Shown here piece after piece: positions 35,702 to 44,281 of a DNA stretch of 64,000 nt. A program made the position numbers and the translations under genes. Within the stretch, counting starts at the first letter, position 1. Every line of letters begins with the position of its first letter. The notes beneath the pieces were generated by a model. That model did not search any database. It was not told the DNA's origin and saw only the letters and a program-made list of their open reading frames with translations. The stretch comes from Allobosea sp. OK403. Lineage in GTDB: Bacteria; Pseudomonadota; Alphaproteobacteria; Rhizobiales; Beijerinckiaceae. The stretch is from positions 128,779 through 192,778 of the forward strand of contig NZ_FOQV01000009.1 of assembly GCF_900113835.1 (NCBI RefSeq). The letters are read 5' to 3'.

Positions 35702-35913
35702 GCGACATGACGGACACCAGAGACCGGGTCATCGCTCTGGAGCGCGATGTAAAGCACTTGACGGAGCAGGTGGCCGACATGGCCGACAAGGTCGCGGCCA
35801 TGCATGACCTCCTGATGCAGGCGCGAGGCGTGCGCTGGATCATCGTGCTGATGGCCGGCGTCGGCGGGTTCATTGCGTCAAAGCTCGGGGCCATCATCCC
35901 ATGGCCCAGATAG
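35698..35913 (+). CDS. Holin-like / XhlA-type coiled-coil membrane protein
   Basis: 71 aa from GTG 35698 (GGAGG 5 nt upstream; GTGA overlap with the spanin stop). The N-terminal coiled coil (IALERDVKHLTEQVADMADKVAAMHDLL) is followed by a C-terminal membrane helix (WIIVLMAGVGGFIASKLGAI), the layout of XhlA-like lysis proteins. It is the last gene of the phage module and is followed by a terminator. Confidence 0.65.
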   Translation: MSDMTDTRDRVIALERDVKHLTEQVADMADKVAAMHDLLMQARGVRWIIVLMAGVGGFIASKLGAIIPWPR

Positions 35914-35977
35914 AGCCTGCTCCTGCAGGATAGGAGAGCTCCTGAGCCTTCGGTTTATGCCCAGGCTGTAGCTCAGC

Positions 35978-36009
35978 CCGCCCGTCCCCTGGGGCAGGCG
36001 GATTTTTTT
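35978..36009 (+). terminator. Terminator at right end of phage module
   Basis: ccgcccgtcccc/tggggcaggcgg arms (one mismatch) followed by T7. It closes the lysis cassette. Confidence 0.8.
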
Positions 36010-36265
36010 GATTTAACCGCGACGGAACGCGTACGAGCAGATCAGTAGTCTTCTGCCTAGAATTATCATCAGCACAAGCAGGGGATCAAGCAGTCTTAGA
36101 CAAATTGAGAACGGCGATAGATATAACACGAACGCACTGCAGGTAGCATTCTTCGGGCCAACACATCGTCGCTCTGCGATTTTCTGCTTATTCCTGAGAA
36201 TCCGATGATCAAAATCTAGGATAAATACCATAAATTGTCTCATGCATATCCAGCTCCGAAGCCGG
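36010..36265. other. AT-rich gap to the right of the phage module
   Basis: The base composition drops sharply here and stays lower through about 37.8 kb. Conceptual minus-strand ORFs show no conserved pattern. It may be a recombination scar at the phage/glycan-island junction. Confidence 0.4.
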
Positions 36266-36487
36266 TTAGTCCGCGATCTTGAGGCTCGCGAGGTGGTCAT
36301 CCTGATCGATCAACTTATCATGCTGTCGAGCGATCTTCCTTTGAGTTTCCACCCGTTCTGCGATCGTGCGAATGTTGCTTAAGTACTGCGAGAATACTGT
36401 TTCCGCACCCGCGTCCTTGATGTTTACTACAAAATCTCGCGGCCAAAATTGTTCGCCGAAAACAGAATAGAAACTGAAATTCAGCAT
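36266..36487 (-). CDS. Short hypothetical ORF, possible gene remnant
   Basis: 73 aa, AT-rich, reading MLNFSFYSVFGEQFWPRDF then ETVFSQYLSNIRTIAERVETQRKIARQ. The helical C-terminal part looks like the end of a larger enzyme. It lies downstream of the sulfotransferase on the same strand with a 146-bp gap. No family recognised. Confidence 0.35.
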   Translation of the reverse strand: MLNFSFYSVFGEQFWPRDFVVNIKDAGAETVFSQYLSNIRTIAERVETQRKIARQHDKLIDQDDHLASLKIAD

Positions 36488-36633
36488 TGGATAATTTGAG
36501 TTGTGCTAGAAAAATTTCAATTTCTACTATGCGCTTGGCGTATCACACATTTCTGAGATGTAGGGCCTATAATCTTGTGACGAAACCCATTTTGTATACT
36601 CAAAGAAAATCTTTCTCACTATCTCTTCAGCAC

Positions 36634-37791
36634 CTACCGTGTAATTCGCCAGTTCGATGTCAAGATCGATCTTCGAACACAACTATCATCCGTCAGAGTT
36701 AATTGGATTGGAGCATAACAATATGGTACATCGATAATGATTTTGATGTCGCCTACAAGATGCTCGACGTCGATAGAGTATTCGATTTGATCGTTCATCA
36801 TGTCGAGCTTAACTGGTAGGGAGGCGCGTTGTTCGTCACGAAATATAACGTCTTGAGGCGATATGCCGGCGAACACTCTTGCTTTAAATTTGAGAGTTCC
36901 ACCTAGTTCTTTCAATCTGCAATGCAATTTGCTTCGCGCCTGTGGCCCTGCCCACCAAGAGTATTCCCCTCCGGTGATCGCCTTTGGTTCTGGCACGTAC
37001 CAGTTCTCGGCAAGCCAAACATGCTCATTATCTGAGTTGTAGGCTAGAAACGAATCATTTATTGCGCCGGTGTTGGGTTTTAAAATGATTCTATCGCGAA
37101 ATTCTGAGTATTTTCTAAGGAAATGATTGTATACAATCATATCAAAATCGTACATATTCGGTCTTGACATTATCGCATGTCGAATCTTGTTCTTATCGAT
37201 CCCATCGTTCTGGGAGGTATTTACTCTAATTAATTTTCTCGGGAACATGGGAATTTTGTTTTCAAGAGCCCAAAGTTCCGGGAATTCATCGATCTTTTCG
37301 CTTGGGACGAACCAGTTTATTCTTTCAAGGCAAGAGGGAAGGTAGCGCATCAGCGCTTCAATAGGCCCGATTTCACGAGAAAGAGATTCATAATCGTAGA
37401 ACGCCTCGACGATACAGCGTGATTGAAAATTCGCGAAGAAATCTGAAAACGTGTCAAATAAGGCTCCGGGCTCAAGAGCTCTCACGGCTCTCTGCCAAAG
37501 CCGCATATTCGGCTGAAATAGATGCCTGTAATGCGAGATGATCTGATCGATCGGGTTTCTGATCGATGCCATTATTCCGATATCGGAAAAGTCCGCAAGA
37601 ACGCCGCCCTTCGCGTGCGATTCGATGAAATCAAATCTGCCAAACGCACTGCGAAGCTTCTCGGAATCTCCGTCGCCGTAATCGGTTGTGAGTGTCTCGC
37701 TCCGGCCTAGCGGATAAAGTGCAGCTATCCGCTGCGCCAAGGATTGCCCGCCAGTCTTCGGAATATGCAGATAGAACGTCTTACGCGTCAC
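36634..37791 (-). CDS. Sulfotransferase-family protein
   Basis: 385 aa from a GTG at 37791, chosen because longer readings run into the upstream methyltransferase. FYLHIPKTGGQSL near the N-terminus is the PAPS 5'-phosphosulfate loop, and IMASIRNPIDQIISHYRH is the 3'-phosphate motif. The catalytic-type domain spans about 250 residues. The C-terminal 120 residues are beta-rich and not part of the standard fold. AT-rich relative to the chromosome. Third gene of a minus-strand glycan run; likely sulfates a surface glycan. Confidence 0.8.
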   Translation of the reverse strand: MTRKTFYLHIPKTGGQSLAQRIAALYPLGRSETLTTDYGDGDSEKLRSAFGRFDFIESHAKGGVLADFSDIGIMASIRNPIDQIISHYRHLFQPNMRLWQRAVRALEPGALFDTFSDFFANFQSRCIVEAFYDYESLSREIGPIEALMRYLPSCLERINWFVPSEKIDEFPELWALENKIPMFPRKLIRVNTSQNDGIDKNKIRHAIMSRPNMYDFDMIVYNHFLRKYSEFRDRIILKPNTGAINDSFLAYNSDNEHVWLAENWYVPEPKAITGGEYSWWAGPQARSKLHCRLKELGGTLKFKARVFAGISPQDVIFRDEQRASLPVKLDMMNDQIEYSIDVEHLVGDIKIIIDVPYCYAPIQLTLTDDSCVRRSILTSNWRITR

Positions 37792-37820
37792 GCCTGTCGC
37801 CCTTTGATAGCTCGTGCGTC

Positions 37821-38546
37821 TCAAGTGAACTGCCAAGCCTGCAAGCCGGGATAGTCCCGATAGATCCGGCGCCGGCTCACGCCAAGGTGCCGAGTGAGGA
37901 AGTCGAACGTGGCCGCAGCATAGTGAGAGATATGGCCGTTCCCCGGTCCCAGATACCACCAAGTTCTGTCGAGGCAATTGGAGTCCCAGTAGGCGGTCTG
38001 AAATGCGATCACGCCTCCGGGCTTGAGATGCCTCTTCATGTGCTCCAAAGAACCCAGAGGGTCAGGTAGGTGTTCAATGACCTCGCACGCCACGATGACA
38101 TCGAATGATCGGCCATCGAGTGACGGAAGGAACCAGTCTTTTCCGAACTTTGGTTGGATGATGTCTGTCCCCCAGACGTTCATTTGCAGGTTCCGGTGGC
38201 AAACTTCGATGAAGGCGCCTCCACCGCAGCCAAAGTCGAGAATCTCAAGATCCTCAGTCTTTTTGCCGACGAGCTCATTGGCGAGCATGACCAAGCGAAG
38301 AGTTTCACCCACGCGGCCATACAGATCGGGGTCTTGGAGAGTCCAGTATTCTTCGTCGTAAATCTCGGTGTGGTCGTCGCTGTCCAACGCCGTCGTAAAG
38401 AGGAAACCGCAGCTCGTGCACTCGAAGAAAAAGGCGTCATCCGGGGCCTCAGGAATTGGATGGCCGCTCTTTTTCGACGATGGCAGGCCAAATTTCAAAT
38501 TCGAGATCGAGCCGCAGATTTTGCACTTGCAACTTGAAACGGTCAT
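37821..38546 (-). CDS. Methyltransferase with N-terminal zinc-ribbon-like segment
   Basis: 241 aa. The N-terminus has CKCKICG and FFFECTSCGFLF, two paired-cysteine knuckles as in C-methyltransferases of sugar pathways. The class I core shows ILDFGCGGGAFIEVC, VWGTDI, FDVIVACEVIEHLPDP and LKPGGVIAFQTAYW. ATG 38546 overlaps the GT9 gene's stop (ATGA). It probably modifies a polysaccharide or sugar nucleotide made by this island; sugar unknown. Confidence 0.83.
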   Translation of the reverse strand: MTVSSCKCKICGSISNLKFGLPSSKKSGHPIPEAPDDAFFFECTSCGFLFTTALDSDDHTEIYDEEYWTLQDPDLYGRVGETLRLVMLANELVGKKTEDLEILDFGCGGGAFIEVCHRNLQMNVWGTDIIQPKFGKDWFLPSLDGRSFDVIVACEVIEHLPDPLGSLEHMKRHLKPGGVIAFQTAYWDSNCLDRTWWYLGPGNGHISHYAAATFDFLTRHLGVSRRRIYRDYPGLQAWQFT

Positions 38547-41500
38547 TGGCTTTCCCGCAGAGCAGAGGGGTGTTTCGAGAGAAGGTCTGTAATGGCGTTG
38601 GCCACTTCGGCGGGGCGGATATCGGTTAGGCACGGAAGGCCTTTGCCGCATTCCTCGGCGAGTTCGATGCCGCAGCCGTAACATGGGGTGTCGCGGGTAA
38701 CCACCACTCCGATGCCGTCTTGCCCCCACTCGCGCCAGTTGACCGCTCCCATGTGGATACTGACCACCGGCGCTCCGCGTAGCGCGGCAAGGTGCTTTGG
38801 GCCGCTGTCATTGCCCAGGAAGACAGCGCAATTCGACAAGAGACCATCAAACTGCGCGAAGGTAGGGTGCCCCCGCAGCACGATCAGATCGTGCGAAAGG
38901 TCGGCGGGCTTCTCGGGTAGCTCGCTTGGGTCGTCAAGTAGAAGCACAACAGGAATATGGTGCGCTTGAATGGTGCGGCGTGCAACTTCAAGATAGCGAT
39001 CGAGCGGCCATTTCCGGCTTAAAGTTCGTGCCCCGCTATGAAAGACGGCGTAACGCTGACCCGCTTTCAGGCCAAGTTGTTCGCGGAAATGAGAATCCAG
39101 CGGGGTCTTCGGTAGCTGTGTAGCACGCCCTAGCGCTGCAACAGCGATGGCTGCGATCAGCGCCTCTGGCGCACGCGCGTGAGAAACCGCCTCGTGACGG
39201 TTGCCGGCGTCGCGCACCCGCAGATCGAAGGCGATGTCGAGCCAAGGAAATTCGTCCGGCTTGAAGCCGGCGGTATAACGGGCCTTGGCGAGCTTAAGCA
39301 GCGGTCTAGTCAACGAGCCTGGAGCTAGATCTATCGCCAGGTCATAGTTGCGGCCCGACAACATTTCGCCCAATTGATGCTGATCCTGAACACTTAAAAC
39401 GCGATGACGCGTGGCCTGATTGTATGGGAACGCTACGGAGAACACCGCGTCAAACAGCCCAGAACCGCGCGCTAATTCAAACTGGCCAGGGGACACCAGG
39501 GCGTCAACGCGCGAGGCGGGGAAGTGTCGCCTAAGTGCAGCCACTGCAGGAAATGATAAAACGGTGTCCCCAAGTTGGTCGGCGCGTACCACCAGAATGC
39601 GTGACAATTCTCCATCGAAATAGGTTCGATCAGCGTCAAAGCGCTGAGATGGCAGGCTCGCTATTCGAGTTTCGATCATGTCGTCAGATGGCGACGGAAG
39701 CACGATCGCCGAAGAGGTCAGGCTAAGCCGTTTCCAGTCCCTTTCGTCCACCCAGACCGTGAGATCGTGCCCGGCGTAACCGCCGTTGCTCTCTTGGAAA
39801 TGGAGTTGCAAGGAGTGCGGGCCAGGCTGAAGCGGGCCAACTTCGAACCAGGCATTGAAGATCTGGTGGACATACGGCGACTGTTCGAACCCTTGGGTCA
39901 ATGCCGAGCCGGCGCACTCCGCGATGGTCCGGCCATTGAGGCGCACCCGCATGGTCTCGTACCCAATGCGTGATGACGTGCGAACGCGCGCGAAATCGAC
40001 GGGCCGCAGAACCCGGAGGCGCCCATATTGTGTTTCTTGCGTGCCGCCGCCTAAGCCCAGCACTTCGATCGCCAGTTCGTAGGAGCGCTGATCGGCTACC
40101 TTAGGTATGAGTTCGGGCACCAACGGCGCGCTGCCAGCATCCTGGGTTGCTCGATGGTGCTGCATCGATGCGATGTTGAAAGCGGCATGTCGATGTGCCA
40201 ACTGGAAGAATGCCGCGTCACCTGCATAGCGATGCAGGATCGAAGGGATCGACTCGACCTCCGGCAAGAGCATAGCCAGTTCGTTGCGGACGAATTCGGT
40301 AGGTTCGGTCCTATAGCACGATTCAAGTAACTCCGCGGCGACCCGAAACTTTCCGAGAGATTTGGAGATCAACGCCTTCTCAATGAGCAGTGGCATTGGG
40401 GCATATTTTTCATCGAACGCGTCGAGGATCATCAAAGATTCGGCGAGACGGCCGTGCTCCTTTAGCTTCTGGGCGAGATAGATGCTCTCATGCGGCGTGC
40501 ATGCGTTTTGGTGAGCGACCGCGATCGCCGCTTTTACGGAGATAGGACCAAACGTATCGATTTGCAGCAGATCCACCGCTTCTTCCAACGTAAGGCTGTC
40601 AGAAATCGCCGCAAGAAGCACGGCAGTGGCGCGATCCCGGCCGCCAGGGTCTTTGGTTGCGCCGTAGAGCAGAGAATCGATCTCAGAAAACAGCTTGAGG
40701 CCTGAGCCCAGCTCTGTGCGTCGCCGTCGTAGCGCGTCGCCATATTCGAAGCGCACACCAACTGCCAAGCGGTCCAGAGCGGCCATGCCAGCGCCAAGTT
40801 TATGCGTCGCAAGCCACGCTTGTACCGCATTATTGAGCGCGCGAATTGCGACTGCTCGCAAGGCCTTCGCGGTCCTAGTTTCACAAAAGACCACCAGTGA
40901 GTCTAGCGGTTTGGATGCAGCTTCCATCCGGTCAAAGGCAACGTTCAAGCGTAACGAGAAATCGTCGGGATGCGCCCACGCAGTGGCAAACACGGCCTCG
41001 ATACTCAATGTCAGGGCGCGCGCAAGGGCCTCTTTTTCGGCCTCGTTAGAGAGCAGGCCTTGATTCAATGATAGCTGCTGCACAGCGCCGTGCTGCGGTT
41101 CGAAGGCGACGGAGATCTCGTTTGCCGTCTCATTTGCCAACTGGAGCGCAGCATTTCGAACGAGCTTCCGTGCGTTTGGAGCTCGTTCCTTTCCTGGCCC
41201 GGCCGCGGTGGAAGCGACAACGCCTCGCAGCCCATACCGCGCAACGAAATCCAAGTGGTTCTTCACTGCGTGGGCGGAGCGGTCAGAAAGATACGCGAGG
41301 CCAGCGAACGAGCATGCCAGATCGTTGTTGGCTGGACGTTCGCTGAGAGCGCGTGCAGCCTCTCGCAAAGTCTCTGCATCGAGCGGGCGCAGTTCGCATG
41401 AGCAGACGGCGAGCAGGGACACTGCCGAGACATCGCCTTCGGTAGCTTGGCTAAATTTCACCACGGCGGCGTTGAGATGACCCAATGCCTGAAGCTCTCG

Positions 41501-41911
41501 GGGGCCGTCTGGACTCCCCATCTCTGCAGCACCGCGGTAGGCATTAGCGCACGCACTAAAGTTCCCCGACAGCTTGAGCAAGTGGCCGAACTGCACAAAT
41601 AGGTCCGCGCGCTCATTCCGCCACGCTTCGCTGCGATGCGCTTCTGGGGTTAAATGAAGAGCTTGTTCAGCGTAGCTATAGAACTCCAATGCCTTGGCAA
41701 ACTGATGGGATTCCTTGGCGCAGTTTCCAGCTTGTACCCAAAACGAAGCAGCGCGCTTGGGTTGCTCATCAGCGGCGCGCGCGTAGAAAAATGCGGCTCG
41801 ACGCCAATCCCCCGCGTCCCGCGCGGTGTCAGCCTTCCCTTGAGAGTTGCGCCCGGCAAAAATTAAGGTCGAGCCGAGGATGCTCGAAAACTTTGAGCGC
41901 CGGGATATCAT
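38543..41911 (-). CDS. Helical-repeat protein fused to GT9 heptosyltransferase-like domain
   Basis: 1122 aa. Residues 1-130 are TPR-like (GDWRRAAFFYARAADEQPKRAASFW and later pairs), followed by helical repeats to about 600, a beta-rich module around 620-740 (LQLHFQESNGGYAGHDLTVWV), then a GT9 glycosyltransferase: RILVVRADQLGDTVLSFPAVAALRRHFP, LAIDLAPG, VFHSGARTLSRKWPLDRY, FLGNDSGPKHLAALRGAP and a cysteine-rich CYGCGIELAEECGKGLPC. GT9 enzymes add heptose-like sugars to LPS; the acceptor here is unknown. First gene of the minus-strand glycan run. Confidence 0.85.
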   Translation of the reverse strand: MISRRSKFSSILGSTLIFAGRNSQGKADTARDAGDWRRAAFFYARAADEQPKRAASFWVQAGNCAKESHQFAKALEFYSYAEQALHLTPEAHRSEAWRNERADLFVQFGHLLKLSGNFSACANAYRGAAEMGSPDGPRELQALGHLNAAVVKFSQATEGDVSAVSLLAVCSCELRPLDAETLREAARALSERPANNDLACSFAGLAYLSDRSAHAVKNHLDFVARYGLRGVVASTAAGPGKERAPNARKLVRNAALQLANETANEISVAFEPQHGAVQQLSLNQGLLSNEAEKEALARALTLSIEAVFATAWAHPDDFSLRLNVAFDRMEAASKPLDSLVVFCETRTAKALRAVAIRALNNAVQAWLATHKLGAGMAALDRLAVGVRFEYGDALRRRRTELGSGLKLFSEIDSLLYGATKDPGGRDRATAVLLAAISDSLTLEEAVDLLQIDTFGPISVKAAIAVAHQNACTPHESIYLAQKLKEHGRLAESLMILDAFDEKYAPMPLLIEKALISKSLGKFRVAAELLESCYRTEPTEFVRNELAMLLPEVESIPSILHRYAGDAAFFQLAHRHAAFNIASMQHHRATQDAGSAPLVPELIPKVADQRSYELAIEVLGLGGGTQETQYGRLRVLRPVDFARVRTSSRIGYETMRVRLNGRTIAECAGSALTQGFEQSPYVHQIFNAWFEVGPLQPGPHSLQLHFQESNGGYAGHDLTVWVDERDWKRLSLTSSAIVLPSPSDDMIETRIASLPSQRFDADRTYFDGELSRILVVRADQLGDTVLSFPAVAALRRHFPASRVDALVSPGQFELARGSGLFDAVFSVAFPYNQATRHRVLSVQDQHQLGEMLSGRNYDLAIDLAPGSLTRPLLKLAKARYTAGFKPDEFPWLDIAFDLRVRDAGNRHEAVSHARAPEALIAAIAVAALGRATQLPKTPLDSHFREQLGLKAGQRYAVFHSGARTLSRKWPLDRYLEVARRTIQAHHIPVVLLLDDPSELPEKPADLSHDLIVLRGHPTFAQFDGLLSNCAVFLGNDSGPKHLAALRGAPVVSIHMGAVNWREWGQDGIGVVVTRDTPCYGCGIELAEECGKGLPCLTDIRPAEVANAITDLLSKHPSALRESQ

Positions 41912-42155
41912 TTGTTTCTCGCGCCTTTGGCCGTTGAGAGTTTGAGGACTTTGGCAAAGAAAGAGCTACGATCGAACGCGTTGAATCGGAAGAGTATAAT
42001 AAGGTGCATGCGCACTATATGACCGTCGGCTTTTTTGCCAGGCTTAGGGCGCATGCCGCCCGTTGCGGCTTCGTGTCAATGCGAACATGGTTCGGCGCTG
42101 ACGTTGTATACTATTGGCCGCGCCTCCAACGGCGTCGAAGTTTCGGAGCAGCCAC
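41912..42155. promoter_or_regulatory. Divergent intergenic region of the glycan island
   Basis: 244 bp between the divergent GT9-fusion and ABC permease genes, so promoters for both are expected. A tatact hexamer at 42107-42112 could be a -10 box for the permease; no convincing -35 partner was seen. Confidence 0.3.
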
Positions 42156-42944
42156 GTGATTGAACCTTCAACTCTTCGTCGAGCACTCGAAGAGAAGGAT
42201 CGCGTCTACAATGCGCTTATACTGCGGCACATTATGGGGCGATACGGTCGAGGAAATATCGGTTTCTTGTGGACATTCATTGAGCCAATGCTGCTATGCG
42301 TCGGAGTTATGGCGATATGGTCGCTTACGAAAGGTGGCGTGGAACACGGTGTACAGCTTACGGCGGTCGTCTTCACTGGATACATGCCACTTACTCTCTG
42401 GAGGCACATGACAAATTCGATGGGTCATGTGATGAGGTCTAGTAAATTTCTTATGAATTACCGCATGATATCGCAATATGACGTTATTCTTGCGCGACTG
42501 TTTATCGAGTTTTTTAGCACATCAGGCGCTGCGCTGTTTGTATATATTGTACTTAATACATTTGGAATTCTGCCAGATGTTTATGATTGGTCTAGGGTTA
42601 TCCTGGGGTGGCTGATCATGGGAGCGCTTGGTTTTGGGGGTGGGGCGCTAATGGCTGGAATCACCGAGGCAAATGAAGTCGTAGAGAAGTTTATTCCAGC
42701 ATTTCAATACCTAATGCTTCCTTTCTCGGGGTGTTTTTTTATGTTGAGCTGGCTTCCTGATTCATCGCGTGAAGCTCTACTCTATGTTCCGTTCCCTCAT
42801 GCATTCGAGACAATTAGAGCGGGCTTTTTTGGGCCAGGCGTGATGACCTATAGCAGCCCATCCTATGGTTTTGCCTGGGCGTTATTTTTAGCCGGATGCG
42901 GATTTCTCATCATAAGAATGGTTCGTGATCATATCGAAGGGTAG
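42156..42944 (+). CDS. ABC-2 polysaccharide export permease (KpsM-like)
   Basis: 262 aa from GTG 42156 (GGAG 7 nt upstream). The N-terminal amphipathic stretch with LILRHIMGRYGRGNIGFLWTFIEPM is the hallmark of capsule/O-antigen ABC permeases, followed by about six membrane segments. The partner ATPase (KpsT-like) is not adjacent; after the stop there is 1 kb without a clear gene. It either pairs with an ATPase encoded elsewhere or is a remnant of a deleted export operon. Confidence 0.85.
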   Translation: MIEPSTLRRALEEKDRVYNALILRHIMGRYGRGNIGFLWTFIEPMLLCVGVMAIWSLTKGGVEHGVQLTAVVFTGYMPLTLWRHMTNSMGHVMRSSKFLMNYRMISQYDVILARLFIEFFSTSGAALFVYIVLNTFGILPDVYDWSRVILGWLIMGALGFGGGALMAGITEANEVVEKFIPAFQYLMLPFSGCFFMLSWLPDSSREALLYVPFPHAFETIRAGFFGPGVMTYSSPSYGFAWALFLAGCGFLIIRMVRDHIEG

Positions 42945-43990
42945 GGCATCCGAGAAAGACGGCGAGCCCACATCATAGCGATGCTGGCGATCGCGCCTCA
43001 CGCGATCGCCACGAAGATCCCGCTCCTGATTGTGAAGCGTCGCTTGCGGCTGCGTGCTTGGTATAACGATGGATCGGGGAGGTGGGTCACAGCAGGTTGC
43101 GTTCGCCTATAAGATCGAGCGCAGCGATTATTCCAAACCGCCGTTTCGCTTAAGAGCCGCCCATTTCACCGCAGCTTATGGGCTGTGTTTGTCAAGGCGG
43201 GGCGAAGATGCAATGGAGCGCACGCGGATTGCCGTGCTGCAGGGCCGGTGCTGTGGAGAGCTCGTTCAAGGCAGGTCCAGGCCGATGATGAGCATGTGGC
43301 GGCCGCTCTCCCGCAGGGTTTTCGGCAGGTTCTTGCAGAAATCCGCCGCGTTCAGGCGCTGTCGGTGACGTCGTGGGCCGCGCTGTCGCCGGCCGAGGCG
43401 CAGGGAACGCTGGGGGGCAGGCAGACGGGCAAAGGCGAAATCTCCCGGCTCGCCATTGGCCCGTCGGCCACCGGGGTCAAGGCTTGCGGAGGCATGGTGG
43501 GCGCCGCGGTATCTATGCCGCTCACAGGGTCTGCGTCGGTGATCACCAGGCGCAGCTTCGGGCGCGGCGCTTTCGCCCGCCTGAGCTGCGAACGCCGCAA
43601 CGCAAATGATAGTTTCGAACTGCGCCCCATTGCCCGGTTCGATAAGGCGCTCTTGACGCAATCTCCTTGATTCAGATCAAAATCCGGCGACGGCGCTGTC
43701 CTCGGTGCGGCCGGTTTGCGCCTTCGCTGCGGCGCTCTGCCTGTCCGCTCCCCGCCCGGGCTTCCAGATGTCCCACGCTTCCCATCCGCCGCCTCGGCGC
43801 GTTCCGGCTCGCCGTTTTGGGCGCGCCGCGAGGGCGCCCTGGGCGCGCACGAGCCAGGGCGCCATTCAGCGCGCCCAGGACGGCTGGTCTGAGATCGGGC
43901 CGGGGCCCCAGGCTCTCCCCTAGCGGAGCCTGATTTCGCGCTCCGGGGAACGTAATCGAGCTGGAAAGGTTGCCCATCAGGAGCGTCATC
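42945..43990. other. Gene-poor 1-kb stretch with GC-rich inverted repeats
   Basis: No gene can be supported. Several overlapping ORFs on both strands between 43.05 and 43.67 kb lack conserved features and may be decayed remnants. At 43838-43848 and 43869-43879 the arms cctgggcgcgc/gcgcgcccagg form a hairpin without a T run. Confidence 0.45.
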
Positions 43991-44281
43991 ATGTTTTCCA
44001 ATAGAACTCGCCTTGTTCCCGCAGGATCAGAATCGATCACATCTGTTTTGACCGGTGAACTGATCTCGAGCGTATCTGAGGAATTTCGCCACGAGCGCGA
44101 AGTGGAGTTTCTCTGCTCGCTTTCGCCCGCTTGCCTGGAGGATATCCTGACCGGTTTCGGGCGCAGGGGGAGCCACCGCAGCATCACTGCCATCAGGGGG
44201 CCCGCCGAGGTCAGGTTCCTGCGAAGCCAGATCAACCTGTTTCGGCTTCGCAGCGATGCGGTTCCCGCGCTCATCCGATAA
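43991..44281 (+). CDS. Small conserved protein, paralogue of the 46067-46327 product
   Basis: 96 aa from ATG 43991 (CAGGAG 7 nt upstream). The core SSVSEEFRHEREVEFLCSLSPACLEDILTGF...ITAIRGPAEVRFLRSQI aligns along its length with the product at 46067-46327. The conserved features are S-E-E-(F/W)-R-x-E-x-E-V and a C-terminal IRG-x-A-x-V-x-x-L-R-x-Q-I. Members occur as small proteins near mobile DNA in Rhizobiales. Function unknown. Confidence 0.65.
   Translation: MFSNRTRLVPAGSESITSVLTGELISSVSEEFRHEREVEFLCSLSPACLEDILTGFGRRGSHRSITAIRGPAEVRFLRSQINLFRLRSDAVPALIR

Noticed and set aside
13535..35913. Gene transfer agent of the Rhodobacter type
   Set aside because: The capsid, portal and tail genes are of the P22 podoviral type, not the siphovirus-like RcGTA set. 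GTA-like use of the module remains possible but is not shown.
35963..35980. ggctgtagctcagccc resembles a tRNA D-arm and could mark a phage attachment remnant
   Set aside because: Only about 12 bases match and no acceptor, anticodon or T arm follows; the sequence is part of a terminator region.
43054..43670. Several overlapping ORFs of 90-160 codons on both strands
   Set aside because: No conserved motif, signal or ribosome-binding site supports any one of them over the others.
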